Assembly (NCBI GenBank): GCA_036768485.1
Contig: JAVLUZ010000352.1
Span: 186,001-250,000, forward strand
Direction of reading: 5' to 3'
Length of the DNA stretch: 64,000 bases
Source of the DNA: Mermis nigrescens
Lineage: Eukaryota; Nematoda; Enoplea; Mermithida; Mermithidae
The position numbers and the translations under genes are program-made. How positions within the stretch are numbered: position 1 is the first letter of the stretch; the number at the start of each line of letters is the position of its first letter. The notes under the pieces were generated by a model, which had not been told where the DNA came from, did not search any database, and saw nothing but the letters and a program-made list of their open reading frames with translations. Of this stretch, positions 22,501-32,366 are shown piece after piece.

Positions 22501-25500
22501 AAAAAAACGCTATTTCGCGCGTTAAGGGCAAATTTTTATACCTGTTTTAGACTGTTTTTGGAAAAGTTGGGATACCGCTCCCCGCCCTCCCACCCTCAGG
22601 AAAATCCTAGATCCGCCACTGACCGCCTTCCTCCTTGCGGAAATCCTAGATCCGCCAGCGCTTATATCTGAAATCAAGATTAATTAATCAAACCTTGATG
22701 AAATCATGGCTGAGTTAATTAAGACTAAAATCAGAATTACGTGCGATTGATGATTGATGCACAGGATGAGTAAGTTGATCCAGCTTTGGATTTAGCAGAA
22801 CTCGTCTCAATTGAGAAAACATAGTTTTACGGTAATAAGATTTTTTGTCTATTTGAAATGTTTAAAACCTTCTTCAAAACCATATATCTCGTATATTTGT
22901 GCATATTCTATGAAAACGATCTCGTATTTCTGCAAGCGCTCCGGAAGAAATTGGTAAATGTTTTTAAATTTAAAAATTAATTCTTTTTAGAAAAAATTCT
23001 AACTGAGCTTACTTTAATATTTGTCCATTCCTTATCTTATTTCTGATAGATTAGCCTAGAGAATTCAATCTTGATAAAGAATGTAATTTTTGTTTTCATT
23101 TGCAAAATCTTGAAAATGATTGACCATTGAGTCTGAAATGATTAAAGGGTGCTTATCACATCACAATCCGTTAAAAATTTTCCACCTTTATAAAAAATGT
23201 TTGACACAACAAAAGAGGTAAACATGCGCAAATAAGTGTCCAATAGCACACATAGGCGTAGGGGGAGGGGGTTGGGGAATTCGTAACCTCCCAGAAGTTG
23301 AAAACCCCCGTAGATTACTGTCGACCCCCAGAATTCTATTTTTAGTGACATTTTTGGCGATTTGACCCATCCAGTCCCCCCCTCCCCACAGAATTTTAGT
23401 GCTGCCCACGTATGCCAAAAGGTATTTCTGAAGTGCCTCGATACACTCTAAAAAATCTTGAGTGGAGTTTAAAAATTTTTAAAACAATTTTTGTCCTAGC
23501 TATTCTCTAGAGCTCAGAAATTGGCCACATTTTCAAGTACTTTGATGAAAGTTTAAGCTTTGCAAGTTTTTATATTTTTTAGGAACGTATAAGTCAAAGA
23601 AAAACTTCACGAAAATTTTTGGTTATGATCACATCTAAATAATAAATCATAACGAGAGAAAATTATTTTTGAACGAATTTTTCAATTTGACTTTATTTTT
23701 GACGTTCATAGTCAATCTATGAGTTTTTTTACATATCTTAAAATAATACATACTGAACGAAACTTCGCTACTCGAATATAGCAATGTGCTTTGAGTATGT
23801 GAGTAATACGTAACGAATTCGACATGAAAATAAGGGATACAAATAAAACTAAACAATAATAATGAATAAAAAAATAAATTATTGACATTACAAACACAAA
23901 ACTCCTATGAAGGATGTCGGGGAAAAGAGGAAGATGATTAGTGGAATAAAAAGTAACAATTATGACAGATGAAAAATTGATAAAAGGTCAAAATTAACAA
24001 AAGATCATAGAATTCACTTATTTTAAATGTGATACTCTGTTCGCCCAATAGTAGGCACGTGGCATGGCATCGTGTATTTCTTGGTGTAATTCTGCTCCTC
24101 AATGATCCGCAAATATTTGCATGAGGGATATAATTATGATTAATTATTCTTTTGACTAATAACGAGTTATTTGAGTACCGAAACCGTCAAGTAACTAAGA
24201 ATAATAACGTGCCCTCTTTTGAATGATCTCGAGGAGGACAACAAAAACAATTTTTACAATAGAAAATCAACAATAGTTTTTGGACTAGGTGCGCACCAAT
24301 GTGATTGAGATCTTTAAAGTTAGTGCGACGAGGCATACTGTATATATTTGTTACTGTAGCCAGCAGCCTCATGCATCCTGAGTTCATTTCTGTACGAAAT
24401 TTGGCAACACAGACTATTAGGATATTTTTGGAAGGTCAATCTAATCCGGACGTACCAAAATTGCGCTGTGCCTACATTTTTAATAAAGAGGTCTTATCTA
24501 AGCCGCCTTATCTCTTACGCATGCCAGAACATAATTCCATTTTAGGCTTATAAAACATTGACTAAAATATATAAAAAATGTACAATCGTATCTCAAGAAT
24601 CAAAAATTTAAATCAGATTTTATGTACGTCAAAGTATTAATCAATCATTAACGTAGGTCGAGATGAATAAGGCAGTCTAAATATCGGCAGACCTAAGCAT
24701 ATCAGAGACCTTCAACGTTAAGAATACGAGAAAATGAATAAACAGTCCGCTTAAATTTATTATTCTATATATTTTTTACATAAGAATCCGATCATTAGAA
24801 GCATAGACGTCAAATGCGTACGTTTTAGCAATGGGCCGAAACTCAGCAGAATTAAAATCATTCAAGGAAAATTAGGAGTTCACTAGAAGTATCATTCAAA
24901 AGTCCTTAGCAATTTATAATTTTATGTAATAAATCACTGCAACGTCAGAAATTTAATGAGGCACATCTGCTAATAAAAAATTCTGTTCTTATTTTTGCAC
25001 ATTTCTCTCAGTATTGCGATTTTAAATCTTCATGGCACTTTGCAATTAATCCGGGAATTTGCGTACTAAGTTATATTTTCAAGTATTATACTATTATACT
25101 ACTAGGTCTAAGAGATTACTCGTGATCAGCATCGAAAAAACAAGCTTTTGAACGTTTTTCGCACTATTGATAAATTCTAATTTTGTAGTGACGCACCATT
25201 TGAAAAAATTGTTTTCTTAAACTTCAAAGCGTTTTTATTGTAATTAGAAAACAAATTGAAATCGTGCTTATTCCATGATTATTCAATTCATCAGTAGGTT
25301 ATCTTCGCGTCGAATTTCCGCTGAAGTAAAAGAAATTTGATGATCTTTTCGCACACTCATTGTCATAAATTTCATAATTTTTCGGAAAAATGTTGCGTCG
25401 AAAATAGGGATTTTAAATAAAAACAGACACTCTAAAACGCTGAAAAAGCGCTATTTCGCCTGATGGGCAAATTTTTTGTACCGATTTTTTGACTGTTTCT

Positions 25501-28500
25501 GAAACAGTTGGGGTATCCCCCTTTGGAAAATCCTAGATCCGCCAGTGAGTCCCTCCACACGCATGCCTGGTCGCAACATAAAGCACAGCATGGTTGATCT
25601 GGGGAGTCAACCAGTGTGGGGTTCAGTCAGGATGGTTTTTGAGCTGAAATAGCTTCGAAAACTGATACAGGATACCATATAAACTATGGTAATCCACTCT
25701 TCTTAATAATTGTTAAGATACTGAAGTTTTTTTCGATTTTCATCAATTTTTGGCCTTAATTTGCCTTGTTTTTAGGTTATTTCTCATTTTTTTAATTTTG
25801 AAGTGCTAGGCCTCGACCCTCTGCTTATCTGGTCGCCACTACGGTCTAATCTAATTCATCTCAACATCTTTTTCAAAGTAACCAGAATAGGCTTTAGCTA
25901 ACTCTTGCTCGAATTAAATAACTCTTGTTAATGTTATCATGATAATATACATTATTAAATTTCACAAAAGGACAGTGTCATTCTTGCTAGCAACTTAATT
26001 CGCGCAAAAAACTGATCATTTTCTCTTTTTCAGGTTTGGTTCCAGAACAGGTAAGAATCGATATCGTCGTTTAATTCGCTCAGCAGCAAATTCCGCATTG
26101 ATGCTAGTTGAAAATTCTAAAGATAAACAGAGTCCGAATACAGATAAAGAATTATTTGGAAATTTTTCCCGAAACGCTGCAAGGTGCAGTAAGCTTTAGG
26201 CATTTGTAATTTAGGCTACGACAGAGTCAAAACAGATTCCAAGTTCTTAAACGTCAATTTAGGAAAATAAGTATTAGAACTTTTTCGACGCTAATAGATA
26301 TAACAAAATTTAGTAAAATGTTCAAGGATAAGGATCTCAATTTAAATCATCAATTTTTCAGATTTTAAAATGAAAACTTAAGAGTCAAGACTTAATCGAG
26401 ACTTTTGAGCCTTTCCGTGCTTAGATTTTAGGATTCTGCGCAAAAAAACAAAATTAGGATCATCCTTTAGCATTTGTGCCTTAATAATAAAAACTTTATC
26501 AATCGTTAGCGAGTCGTTATTTTCTGACGAGATAGAAGTTGATAGTCTGTTTCACACATGTTTGGGCATAAGTTATAAAGACTATCTCCGTCAGTAAGCT
26601 GACAGATTCTGATTATAGCATTGAACTGATATATAATTATCGTAATCTGTCGGCTTAATGCGGATAAAAATTCTTAAAATTTATGTGAAACAGACTATAA
26701 ATAATTGGATAAGAATCTCACATAAGCTGAAGGCCAGGAACGAGGCTTTTTCTAATATCACACTAAGCGGTGACAATATCTTGCAAAATTCTACGTTAAA
26801 CAATTAAAATTCTCGTAAAGATGCTCTAGCAACAGTGCGACTAATTTTCTTTCAGCTTTTGTTTATTTCCGAATTAAAAATAAAAAACGATTGTGACGAA
26901 AGCCCCGAATCGAAGCACCAGAGGTTCAATGACGTCATTTTAACAAAATAAAAAAGCTCAGTAATTGATGTAAAAACAAAAATAACTATTTCTCATGTGA
27001 AGCAAAAGATGGGCGCTAACCACACGTGTTCTCGAGGTGTTAAAGGGACGTTGACAACAGGCACGTAGCTGGCCCTCCTATTTTGGGGGGACCAACACTA
27101 ATTTTGGGGGGTCTGAGCCAAAAATAGAGCAAAATAACGTGTAAAAAGTCCTATTTTTTCGGTTTTTCCTGAATTTTGGGGGGTCCGGACCCCCATCCCC
27201 CACAGCTACGTGCCTGGTTGACAACCCTCCCTGGAAATTCTGCTGTTGATGATGACCCACAAAATTTCCGATTTTCCAAAAGCTTTAGAAAATGTAGCTA
27301 TTGTCTCATGAATCTTTGGCGATCTTTTGCCGCAAAATTTTTTGCCCGAAAATCTTTATGATTTTACGATCTAGGAAAAAAGGATCGCCAGAAACGTCAA
27401 AAGTGATGTTATTGACGCATGTATAATCATAGCACACTTTAAAATAATTTAAAAATATGTTAAAAGTTTCAAATTGAGTAAGTTTTTTGACAGTATCTCC
27501 GTACATTGCATAAGTCAGCACATACATAGGGTGAGCCACTCATCTATTCGGACTTTCAACACATTTAAAAAATGCAGGGCTTTCTTGTAAAAAAATGAAA
27601 CTTCGCCGGTGTGTATAGAAGGTATAAAAATTTAATAAACTATGGCCTGCTCGATTTTCGAACAAGCAAAAATTGCTGCTTGTTATGAATGGGCTGATAC
27701 AGCAAATAACAAAGATTTTAGACAAGATTTTGCTGATAAAATTCCTTTCCATAATTATTTTTCAGCACATTAGTTAATTATCAACTTGTTTACAACACAG
27801 CTCTTTACACTGTAATAAAACTGTTAATATATAAGTGAGCTAGCCTGCATAACACTTACGGCGGCAGGGGGTGCGCAACATACATGGGCATGAGAAAGAA
27901 TTTGGGCCTCCTAGAATCCGGCGGTCCCCCCTACCCCCAAATCGATAGATCCCCATACGCCCGAATAAATTTTTTGGCGATTTTGCCCCGGCAGATCGGA
28001 CCCCCTCAGAAAATTTGGCTGCTATGATGTCCATCTATGCTCTGCAAGCTTACTCGACAATCGTTATAGTATGATGAGCAGACATGCACAGCATGAAAAT
28101 TCCGGAGGGGGAGGGGGGTCGATTAAAAGTGCCATTTTTGGATCCAAAAATGATGGGTACGCGTCAAAAACATCGTTTTCTGGCGTTTCTGACGTTGCTC
28201 TATCTTTCTAGAGCATGAAAACGTTAGAAAAATTTGAAAAAAAATTTTAAAGTCGAATAAATTGAACAAAACAGCTAAAAACGCTTTCAAAAATACCTTT
28301 TCAACAAATTTTTAGCAAATTTTTTGAAACTTTCGAAAAATCGCGAATTCTGGGGCGGAGGAGGAAGGGAAGGTTAAAAATTTCATTTATAGCGAAAATT
28401 TTTCTGGGGCTGAAACCCCCTAAAATAACCCCAAGATCATGTATGATGATGAGCGAATAAAATCAGGCGAGCTAAGTGGCGGCGATTGGAGAAAATGGAA

Positions 28501-28911
28501 GCCATCGCTTTGGCGGATCTGCCCCAATTGACGAAGCCCAGCCTGTGCGGCAAATACATGAGCGACGGTCAGCCGTCGTCGACGACGTCGTTCAGCCCGT
28601 CGTCATCGTCGACGCCGTTTTTCGTCTATCCGTCGCTCGAGCAATGGTCGTTTTACGCCGCCGCGGCGGCCGCCGCGGCGCTGACGTCGACGTCGAGCTA
28701 CAGTAAGCCAAGCTACAGTAAACCATGCTACAGTACGACGACGCCGAATTACGATTGTTCGACGACCGGTTCGATCAACGGTATGACCGCTAATTACAAT
28801 ACGCCGTTAAGCGTTGCAGACGCCGCCAGGATAAACGGCAGCGTCGATGGACCGCGTAACGGCAGCGGCACGCATTTCGCACCCTTTATGTTTACGGTAC
28901 ACTTTTTTTAA
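19379..28911 (+). CDS. Rx: Retinal homeobox (Rx/Rax) paired-like homeodomain factor, four exons
   Basis: A nuclear paired-like homeodomain factor that in animals acts in eye-field and anterior brain specification. Visible exons are 19379-19526 (octapeptide), about 20531-20933 (homeodomain N-terminal two thirds), 26034-26050 (17-nt microexon) and 28467-28911 (homeodomain end and C-terminus). Joined, the homeodomain reads [54 protein letters not shown] and [12 protein letters not shown]. This is the Rx signature, with Gln at homeodomain position 50. The N-terminal octapeptide is HTIDAILN. The C-terminus is Ser/Thr/Tyr/Ala-rich (a run of Ala, [12 protein letters not shown]). No OAR domain was found; a candidate further exon lies at 32205. 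The phases of the last three exons agree. The homeobox exon shows a frame problem described separately. Homeobrain or aristaless-like genes are less likely, given [11 protein letters not shown] and LPEVRVQ. Confidence 0.9.
20531..20933 (+). CDS. Rx: Rx homeobox exon, apparent frame break
   Basis: The upstream part (20587-20790) reads [16 protein letters not shown], then a His-rich run, then [16 protein letters not shown]. The homeodomain, from [10 protein letters not shown], lies in the next frame. Within the homeodomain frame there is a TAA at 20691. Either one base is missing from the A5 run at 20790-20794, which would restore GGKKHRRNR, or a tiny intron from a GTAAGC donor (20690) to an AG at 20745-20754 removes the His-rich run and restores frame. 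The acceptor is uncertain: GGATAG at 20530 fits the phase of the previous exon, while CTCCAG at 20568 is a better site but out of phase. The exon ends LPEVRVQ at a GTGAGA donor in phase 0. Confidence 0.8.
20993..21410 (+). mobile_element. Family D MITE, copy D3, nested in C0
   Basis: Runs CATACGTGTACAGCATG to CAGAACACATCTG. Contains the family core GTGCGAAGCGCC and the GCTCGTTCTTTCTAGAAC block. Flanks CCCCTCAC and CCCCCACC match at 6 of 8. Confidence 0.75.
21977..22621 (+). mobile_element. Family C element C1, nested in C0
   Basis: Runs CAGGGGCGAATTTAAGG to CTAGATCCGCCACTG, 645 bp. Flanks ACCGCCTC and ACCGCCTT are a 7/8 duplication of host C0 sequence. The terminal CAG/CTG and the 8-bp duplication indicate hAT origin. 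No ORF of note. Confidence 0.9.
22653..23246 (+). other. Rx: Rx intron, unique AT-rich DNA
   Basis: No exon or shared repeat recognised. Confidence 0.45.
23247..23414 (-). mobile_element. Family A-like MITE, copy A8 (short)
   Basis: Runs CACACATAGGCGTAGGGGG to GCCCACGTATG. It is only 168 bp, with the G- and C-rich termini kept and the interior deleted. Flanks are not a clean 8-bp match. Confidence 0.7.
23415..25309 (+). other. Rx: Rx intron, no exon recognised
   Basis: A plus-strand frame at 24305-24553 and an overlapping minus-strand frame (24187-24387) have no recognisable domain. The rest is AT-rich. Confidence 0.4.
25310..25546 (+). mobile_element. Family C right-half fragment C2
   Basis: Starts within the family interior (GAAGTAAAAGAAATTTGATG), passes AATGTTGCGTCGAAAAT and AAACGCTGAAAAAGCGC, and ends CCTAGATCCGCCAGTG. 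The left half is missing. Confidence 0.75.
26034..26050 (+). CDS. Rx: Rx 17-nt microexon encoding V-W-F-Q-N plus part of R
   Basis: GTTTGGTTCCAGAACAG lies between a strong acceptor (TTTTCTCTTTTTCAG) and a strong donor (GTAAGAAT). It encodes VWFQN and two bases of Arg, the core of recognition helix 3. Incoming phase 0 matches the exon ending at 20933. Outgoing phase 2 matches the exon at 28467, giving VWFQNRRAKWRR. The intron before it (after VRVQ) is the known conserved Rx homeobox intron; the intron after NR is the unusual one. Confidence 0.93.
26541..26699. mobile_element. Small foldback element, family G copy 1
   Basis: The inverted ends TAGTCTGTTTCACA and TGTGAAACAGACTA enclose about 130 bp, within the second homeobox intron of Rx. 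Similar ends occur at 33546-33810 and 34466-34912. Confidence 0.75.
27058..27216 (+). mobile_element. Family B MITE, copy B1
   Basis: 159 bp with near-perfect 14-bp inverted ends, CAGGCACGTAGCTG and CAGCTACGTGCCTG. It has a perfect 8-bp duplication GTTGACAA on both sides. This is the reference copy for the family. Confidence 0.95.
27217..27878 (+). other. Rx: Rx intron, unique DNA
   Basis: Antisense frames at 27306-27539 and 27540-27752 have no recognisable product. Nothing else is supported. Confidence 0.4.
27879..28039 (-). mobile_element. Short MITE with family A-like ends
   Basis: Runs CATACATGGGCATGAG to GTCCATCTATG. The interior is CCCC-rich, with ATCGATAGATCCCC. Flanks GTGCGCAA and CTCTGCAA match at 5 of 8. 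Confidence 0.55.
28081..28447 (+). mobile_element. Family D MITE, copy D4, next to an Rx acceptor
   Basis: Runs ACATGCACAGCATG to AAGATCATGTATG. Flanks GATGAGCA and GATGAGCG match at 7 of 8. It ends 19 bp before the Rx exon at 28467, so the intron's 3' end consists of transposon sequence plus a short purine-rich remnant. Confidence 0.85.
28467..28911 (+). CDS. Rx: Rx exon: homeodomain end and C-terminal region
   Basis: The acceptor AAAATCAG precedes the exon. The first base completes Arg, and the exon then reads [18 protein letters not shown]. After this comes KPSLCGKYM, a Ser-rich run, [13 protein letters not shown], a run of eight Ala, [12 protein letters not shown] and a Ser/Asn/Thr-rich region to FAPFMFT. 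A GTACAC donor at 28897 would allow another exon. Otherwise the frame stops at 28911 after four more residues. The first 430 bp are strikingly GC-rich compared with the surroundings. Confidence 0.88.
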
Positions 28912-28962
28912 ATTTTTTAAATTTTTTTTGCATATTTAGTCAGTTTTCAAAATAATTCGGTC

Positions 28963-29449
28963 CAGGCGCAGATTAAAAGGGGGAGGGACGGCTGCCCCCT
29001 GTCGTCAAAGAATATTTGGGCGCCATAGTGAATAATGCGTGTTTTTAATGATTATAGCCATTTTTTGACGATTTTTCGAATTTTTCGGGCTCTTCCCACT
29101 GGTATTGCTTATTAATGACATTTACTGGCTTTCTTGGCGCTCTGGAAACTTTATTTTTCCGTCACAAGAGTAGCTTATATTCAGACAAAGATTTTTTAGT
29201 TCTTACAACGATTTCCCGAGTATTTTTTCAGTACTTTGTGTCGATCTTTTAAATTAATTTTGTGCATTTTTCGCAGAAAACTTTCGAAAATTTTTAATTT
29301 TCATCGAATCCCAAATAATTTTTTCTATCAAAAAACTGCAAAAAACCGCTAGTTCAAGCATAGTGGACGAATTTTTCGGTCAATTTTTGACACTCTTTGG
29401 AAAATTTGCGGTTCCGTCACCCTGCCGGAGATTCCTGGATCCGCCACTG
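28963..29449 (+). mobile_element. Family C element C3 (internally shortened)
   Basis: Runs CAGGCGCAGATTAAAAGG to CTGGATCCGCCACTG, 487 bp. Flanks ATTCGGTC and ATTCGCTG match at 6 of 8. Confidence 0.75.
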
Positions 29450-29540
29450 ATTCGCTGTTTGCGACTCTGCGCCTTTTTTGGTAGATTTATATGCGCAGTT
29501 TCTTATCAACAACTAGACAAATTCAAAATTCGTCCGAGCA

Positions 29541-29576
29541 GTGGCGGATCTAGGATTTTCTGGCAGGGGGCGGAAG
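29541..29576 (+). mobile_element. Family C left-end fragment
   Basis: CAGTGGCGGATCTAGGATT followed by a GGGGGCGG patch, then cut by copy A9. Confidence 0.65.
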
Positions 29577-29840
29577 CATAGGTGGGCAGCACCAAAATTC
29601 TGGGAGAGGGTGTGTGCAAAATCTTTCAAAGGTCAAAACACGGTCTGTAAAATGGTAGTATGGCGAAAAAAACACCTATCATCGAGCACCATCTATTGGC
29701 ATCAAAAAATTTTGCGAAAAAGAACAAAAAAGTTCGAAAAATTGAATTCTGGGGGAGGCATTTCGGTTTTTGGAGGGGGTATTCGGCCTTCTAAGGGGAG
29801 GTGCATACCCCTAAAGTCCCCCTTCCACCATCAACGTGTC
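29577..29840 (+). mobile_element. Family A MITE, copy A9
   Basis: Runs CATAGGTGGGCAGC to ATCAACGTGTC. Flanks GGCGGAAG and GGCGGAAC match at 7 of 8. Inserted in a family C end. Confidence 0.88.
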
Positions 29841-30150
29841 GGCGGAACCCCAAATTTTTCTAAAAATGTCGAAAATTGTCCCAATAAATCCTTCCATTAA
29901 GCTTAAAATAGCGATTTTTCGCCCGCCGTCTCTTCACAGACAGAATAATTGATGATTAGAAAAATATTATAAATTTTGGAAGTCATCTGCGAAAAACGTG
30001 CAAAATTAGGGCAAAAAAACGACACAAATCATTGAAAAAATACTCGATAAGCCATTTTAAGAACTAAGAAATATTTGTTCGGTTCATGAACTACTCATCT
30101 GACTTACATACAAAACTTTTAGAGCGTCAAATGTCATTAAAGAATACTAC

Positions 30151-30420
30151 GCTAGATAGGCAGCTCCAAAATTCTGATGGAGGAGATGCAAAATTTTTCA
30201 AAGGTCAAAATATGGTCTTAAAAATGGTGGTATGGCGACAAAACACCATTTGTCAACGGTTCTCATCGAGCACTATTCATCGGCATCAAAAAATTGCTAA
30301 AAAACAAAAAAAATTTAAAAGATTGAATTCTGAGGGGGTTATTTTGGTTTTTGGGGGTATTTGGCCTTCTAGGGGTGCATACCCCCAAATCTCCTCCCCC
30401 TTCCCCCATGCCCACGTGTG
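30151..30420 (+). mobile_element. Family A MITE, copy A10
   Basis: The left end has diverged to GCTAGATAGGCAGC; the right end is GCCCACGTGTG. Flanks AATACTAC and AGTTCTAC match at 6 of 8. Confidence 0.75.
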
Positions 30421-31100
30421 AGTTCTACCCGGCGCTGGACGCCGGAAAAATTTGAAAAAATCATCATAAAAAATGGCTGAAATCCTCAAAAAAATACACA
30501 TTATTTTCTTTTGCGTCCAAATATTTTTTTTCACGACAGGAGGAGGCGGCCCACACCTCTTTAAATCCGCGCTTGCTTCTGAGTGCCTAAAAAGTCTGAT
30601 AGCGTTTTATAAAGTTTTCGGAAATATACTTCAGATAGCTCGGAAAAAGTATGAAATTTGGAAAATAGTTTAAAACGGACAAGTCGCTATTGTTATTGTC
30701 ACGGTAACACGCTTAATTTACTAAATCGATGTAAGTCACATATGCCAAAAGTTTCGTTGTGACTTGGAGCATGAGATACGTGTTCTTAGGGGATTTTGGC
30801 GGGTTACCTCAGAATGGCTGTTGACCCCGAAAAATAGCTGCTGACCCCCAAAATTGTCAAATTTTTCAAAAAAAATCGTGGAAAGGTACTGATTGATAAT
30901 CGTTTTTGACTAAATTTTGACGCAATACTGCTTTGCACAATAGTTATACTGATTTCAGTCGATTTTGTTCAGAACATAATTTAAATATATTTTTTACATT
31001 TTAGAAAGAATAATGAGCACCGTCTGGAATATCGAAAAACGGTGTTACAGAGGTCTATACATAGATTTTAAATAAAAAAGGCGCTTTTAAAAATTTTCAG
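30421..31100. other. DNA downstream of Rx, old repeat remnants
   Basis: Short pieces such as GACGCCGGAAAAATTTG and TCCGCGCTTG resemble the family C interior and end. No gene. Confidence 0.35.
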
Positions 31101-31233
31101 GGCTGTCTCCCACAATTCCCAAGCTGTTCATGAATGATTGCGAATTCTGTCAATATCAAACAAGGACATTAGCCGCTGGTCTGATGAAAATTATTGAAAA
31201 GTGTCCTTCATCCAACAAAAACCATCGAAATAG
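31101..31233 (+). CDS. Candidate exon of unknown gene
   Basis: Acceptor AAAATTTTCAG and donor AG-GTAATTT bound 133 nt that is open as LSPTIPKLFMNDCEFCQ, YQTRTLAAGLMKIIEK and CPSSNKNHRN. The phase (1 in, 2 out) does not fit the Rx exon at 28467. No family is recognised, and it may be chance. Confidence 0.3.
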
Positions 31234-32204
31234 GTAATTTAGTTTTTAAAGTTTTACAGTAGCTTCGAAATTTTCAGTGTGCGTATACTCCTTTTTTACG
31301 ATAATTATACGATAAAACTAAATCCTTACAGTAATTAGTGGAAAAGGCGGGTGGAAATTGACGTTTCCGGGCGCATTTGGCATGTACATTTCTCATCTTA
31401 TATGAATAAAAGCTGATTATGATATCGGATAATACTGTGGCATAAATTCGCTGCGTTTTTTACTTGCCAGAAAAAAATAATATGCAAAACCGCTGTAATA
31501 TTTCGAAGAATCGAATAAGACGAGCCACAATTTTAGGAGCAAACTAAGAAAGTTTTTTTAAAAAGATATTATTAATGTGTAAAAAGCCTGCTAAAATTAC
31601 CATCTTTTTCAATAATGTTATAAATAGAAAATTTAAGGCGAAATTGCCTAAAAGTAAGGAAATAATTTATAAGTTGAATTCATTGCCAGGATTTGAAAAG
31701 CTATTTCTAGCCACGTTCTGCATTTTGCTCTGTCGAGCGGCTGATGCTGGTAAAATTTTCAGACCTATCCTCAAATAGATATGAGGGCATCATTGTTTTC
31801 CTCACAGAAAATCACAGTTTGATGTCGAATGATTAGAAGCTCATCAAAATAACAAAGTTGAAAGAAAAAGAGGGAAAAGGAATGGAAGACAAGCAAGAAT
31901 GCAAAAGAAGTAATAAAATTTAAATAACGAAAACGTAGAAAAATTAAAAAGAACAAAAGACAAAAAATGAAACAGAGTTGCTTAAGCAAAACATGCTGCT
32001 GGTATGAAGGGCCTGAAAAGAATTAATTAAAAAATTAATAAAAAATAATTAATAAAATTAATTAATGAAAAGAAATTATTTAAAAAATTAAAAAATTAAT
32101 CATTGATTGTTGTCGATTTTCTCGATTTTATGTTTTTTTGTTAATTTTCCAAAAATTAGTGACTCGCTAGATCAACAATATTATAGAGCAATGGTTCGTT
32201 TCAG
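31234..32204. other. AT-rich DNA, no firm gene
   Basis: A 67-codon plus-strand frame at 31575-31778 has no recognisable domain. The stretch 32020-32100 is almost pure A/T. Confidence 0.4.
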
Positions 32205-32366
32205 TCTGCATCCAACGCTCCATATTCAACCAATTCGACACCATTTCATTCAAGTCTTCAAGGACGCACCTCTGGCCAACCAAATTCTGATCATCAATGT
32301 CCAAAAGATTCAAATACTACGACGGGGCCATATAATAGCTGTAAACTCAGTTTATTTCCTGAATAG
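32205..32366 (+). CDS. Candidate terminal exon of Rx
   Basis: The acceptor TTCGTTTCAG is in phase 0, matching the possible donor of the Rx exon at 28896. The frame reads SASNAPYSTNSTPFHS, LQGRTSGQPNSDHQCP, TTTGPYNSCKLSLFPE and a TAG. The composition (Ser, Asn, Thr, Pro, Gln) suits a homeobox C-terminus, but the OAR motif is absent, so the assignment rests on phase and composition only. Confidence 0.3.
   Translation, partial: SASNAPYSTNSTPFHSSLQGRTSGQPNSDHQCPKDSNTTTGPYNSCKLSLFPE

Larger units (their letters stand above)
20952..22652 (+). mobile_element. Family C element C0, host of two nested insertions, in Rx intron
   Basis: Starts near TTTAGGGCGGATTTAAGG, only about 20 bp after the Rx donor, and ends ATCCTAGATCCGCCAG. 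Its sequence is split by family D copy D3 (20993-21410) and by a second family C copy C1 (21977-22621). The parts between (21411-21976 and 22630-22652) complete one family C copy. Confidence 0.75.

Noticed and set aside
24187..24553. Overlapping frames on both strands in the Rx intron
   Set aside because: No recognisable domain, no convincing splice sites, and equal openness on both strands.
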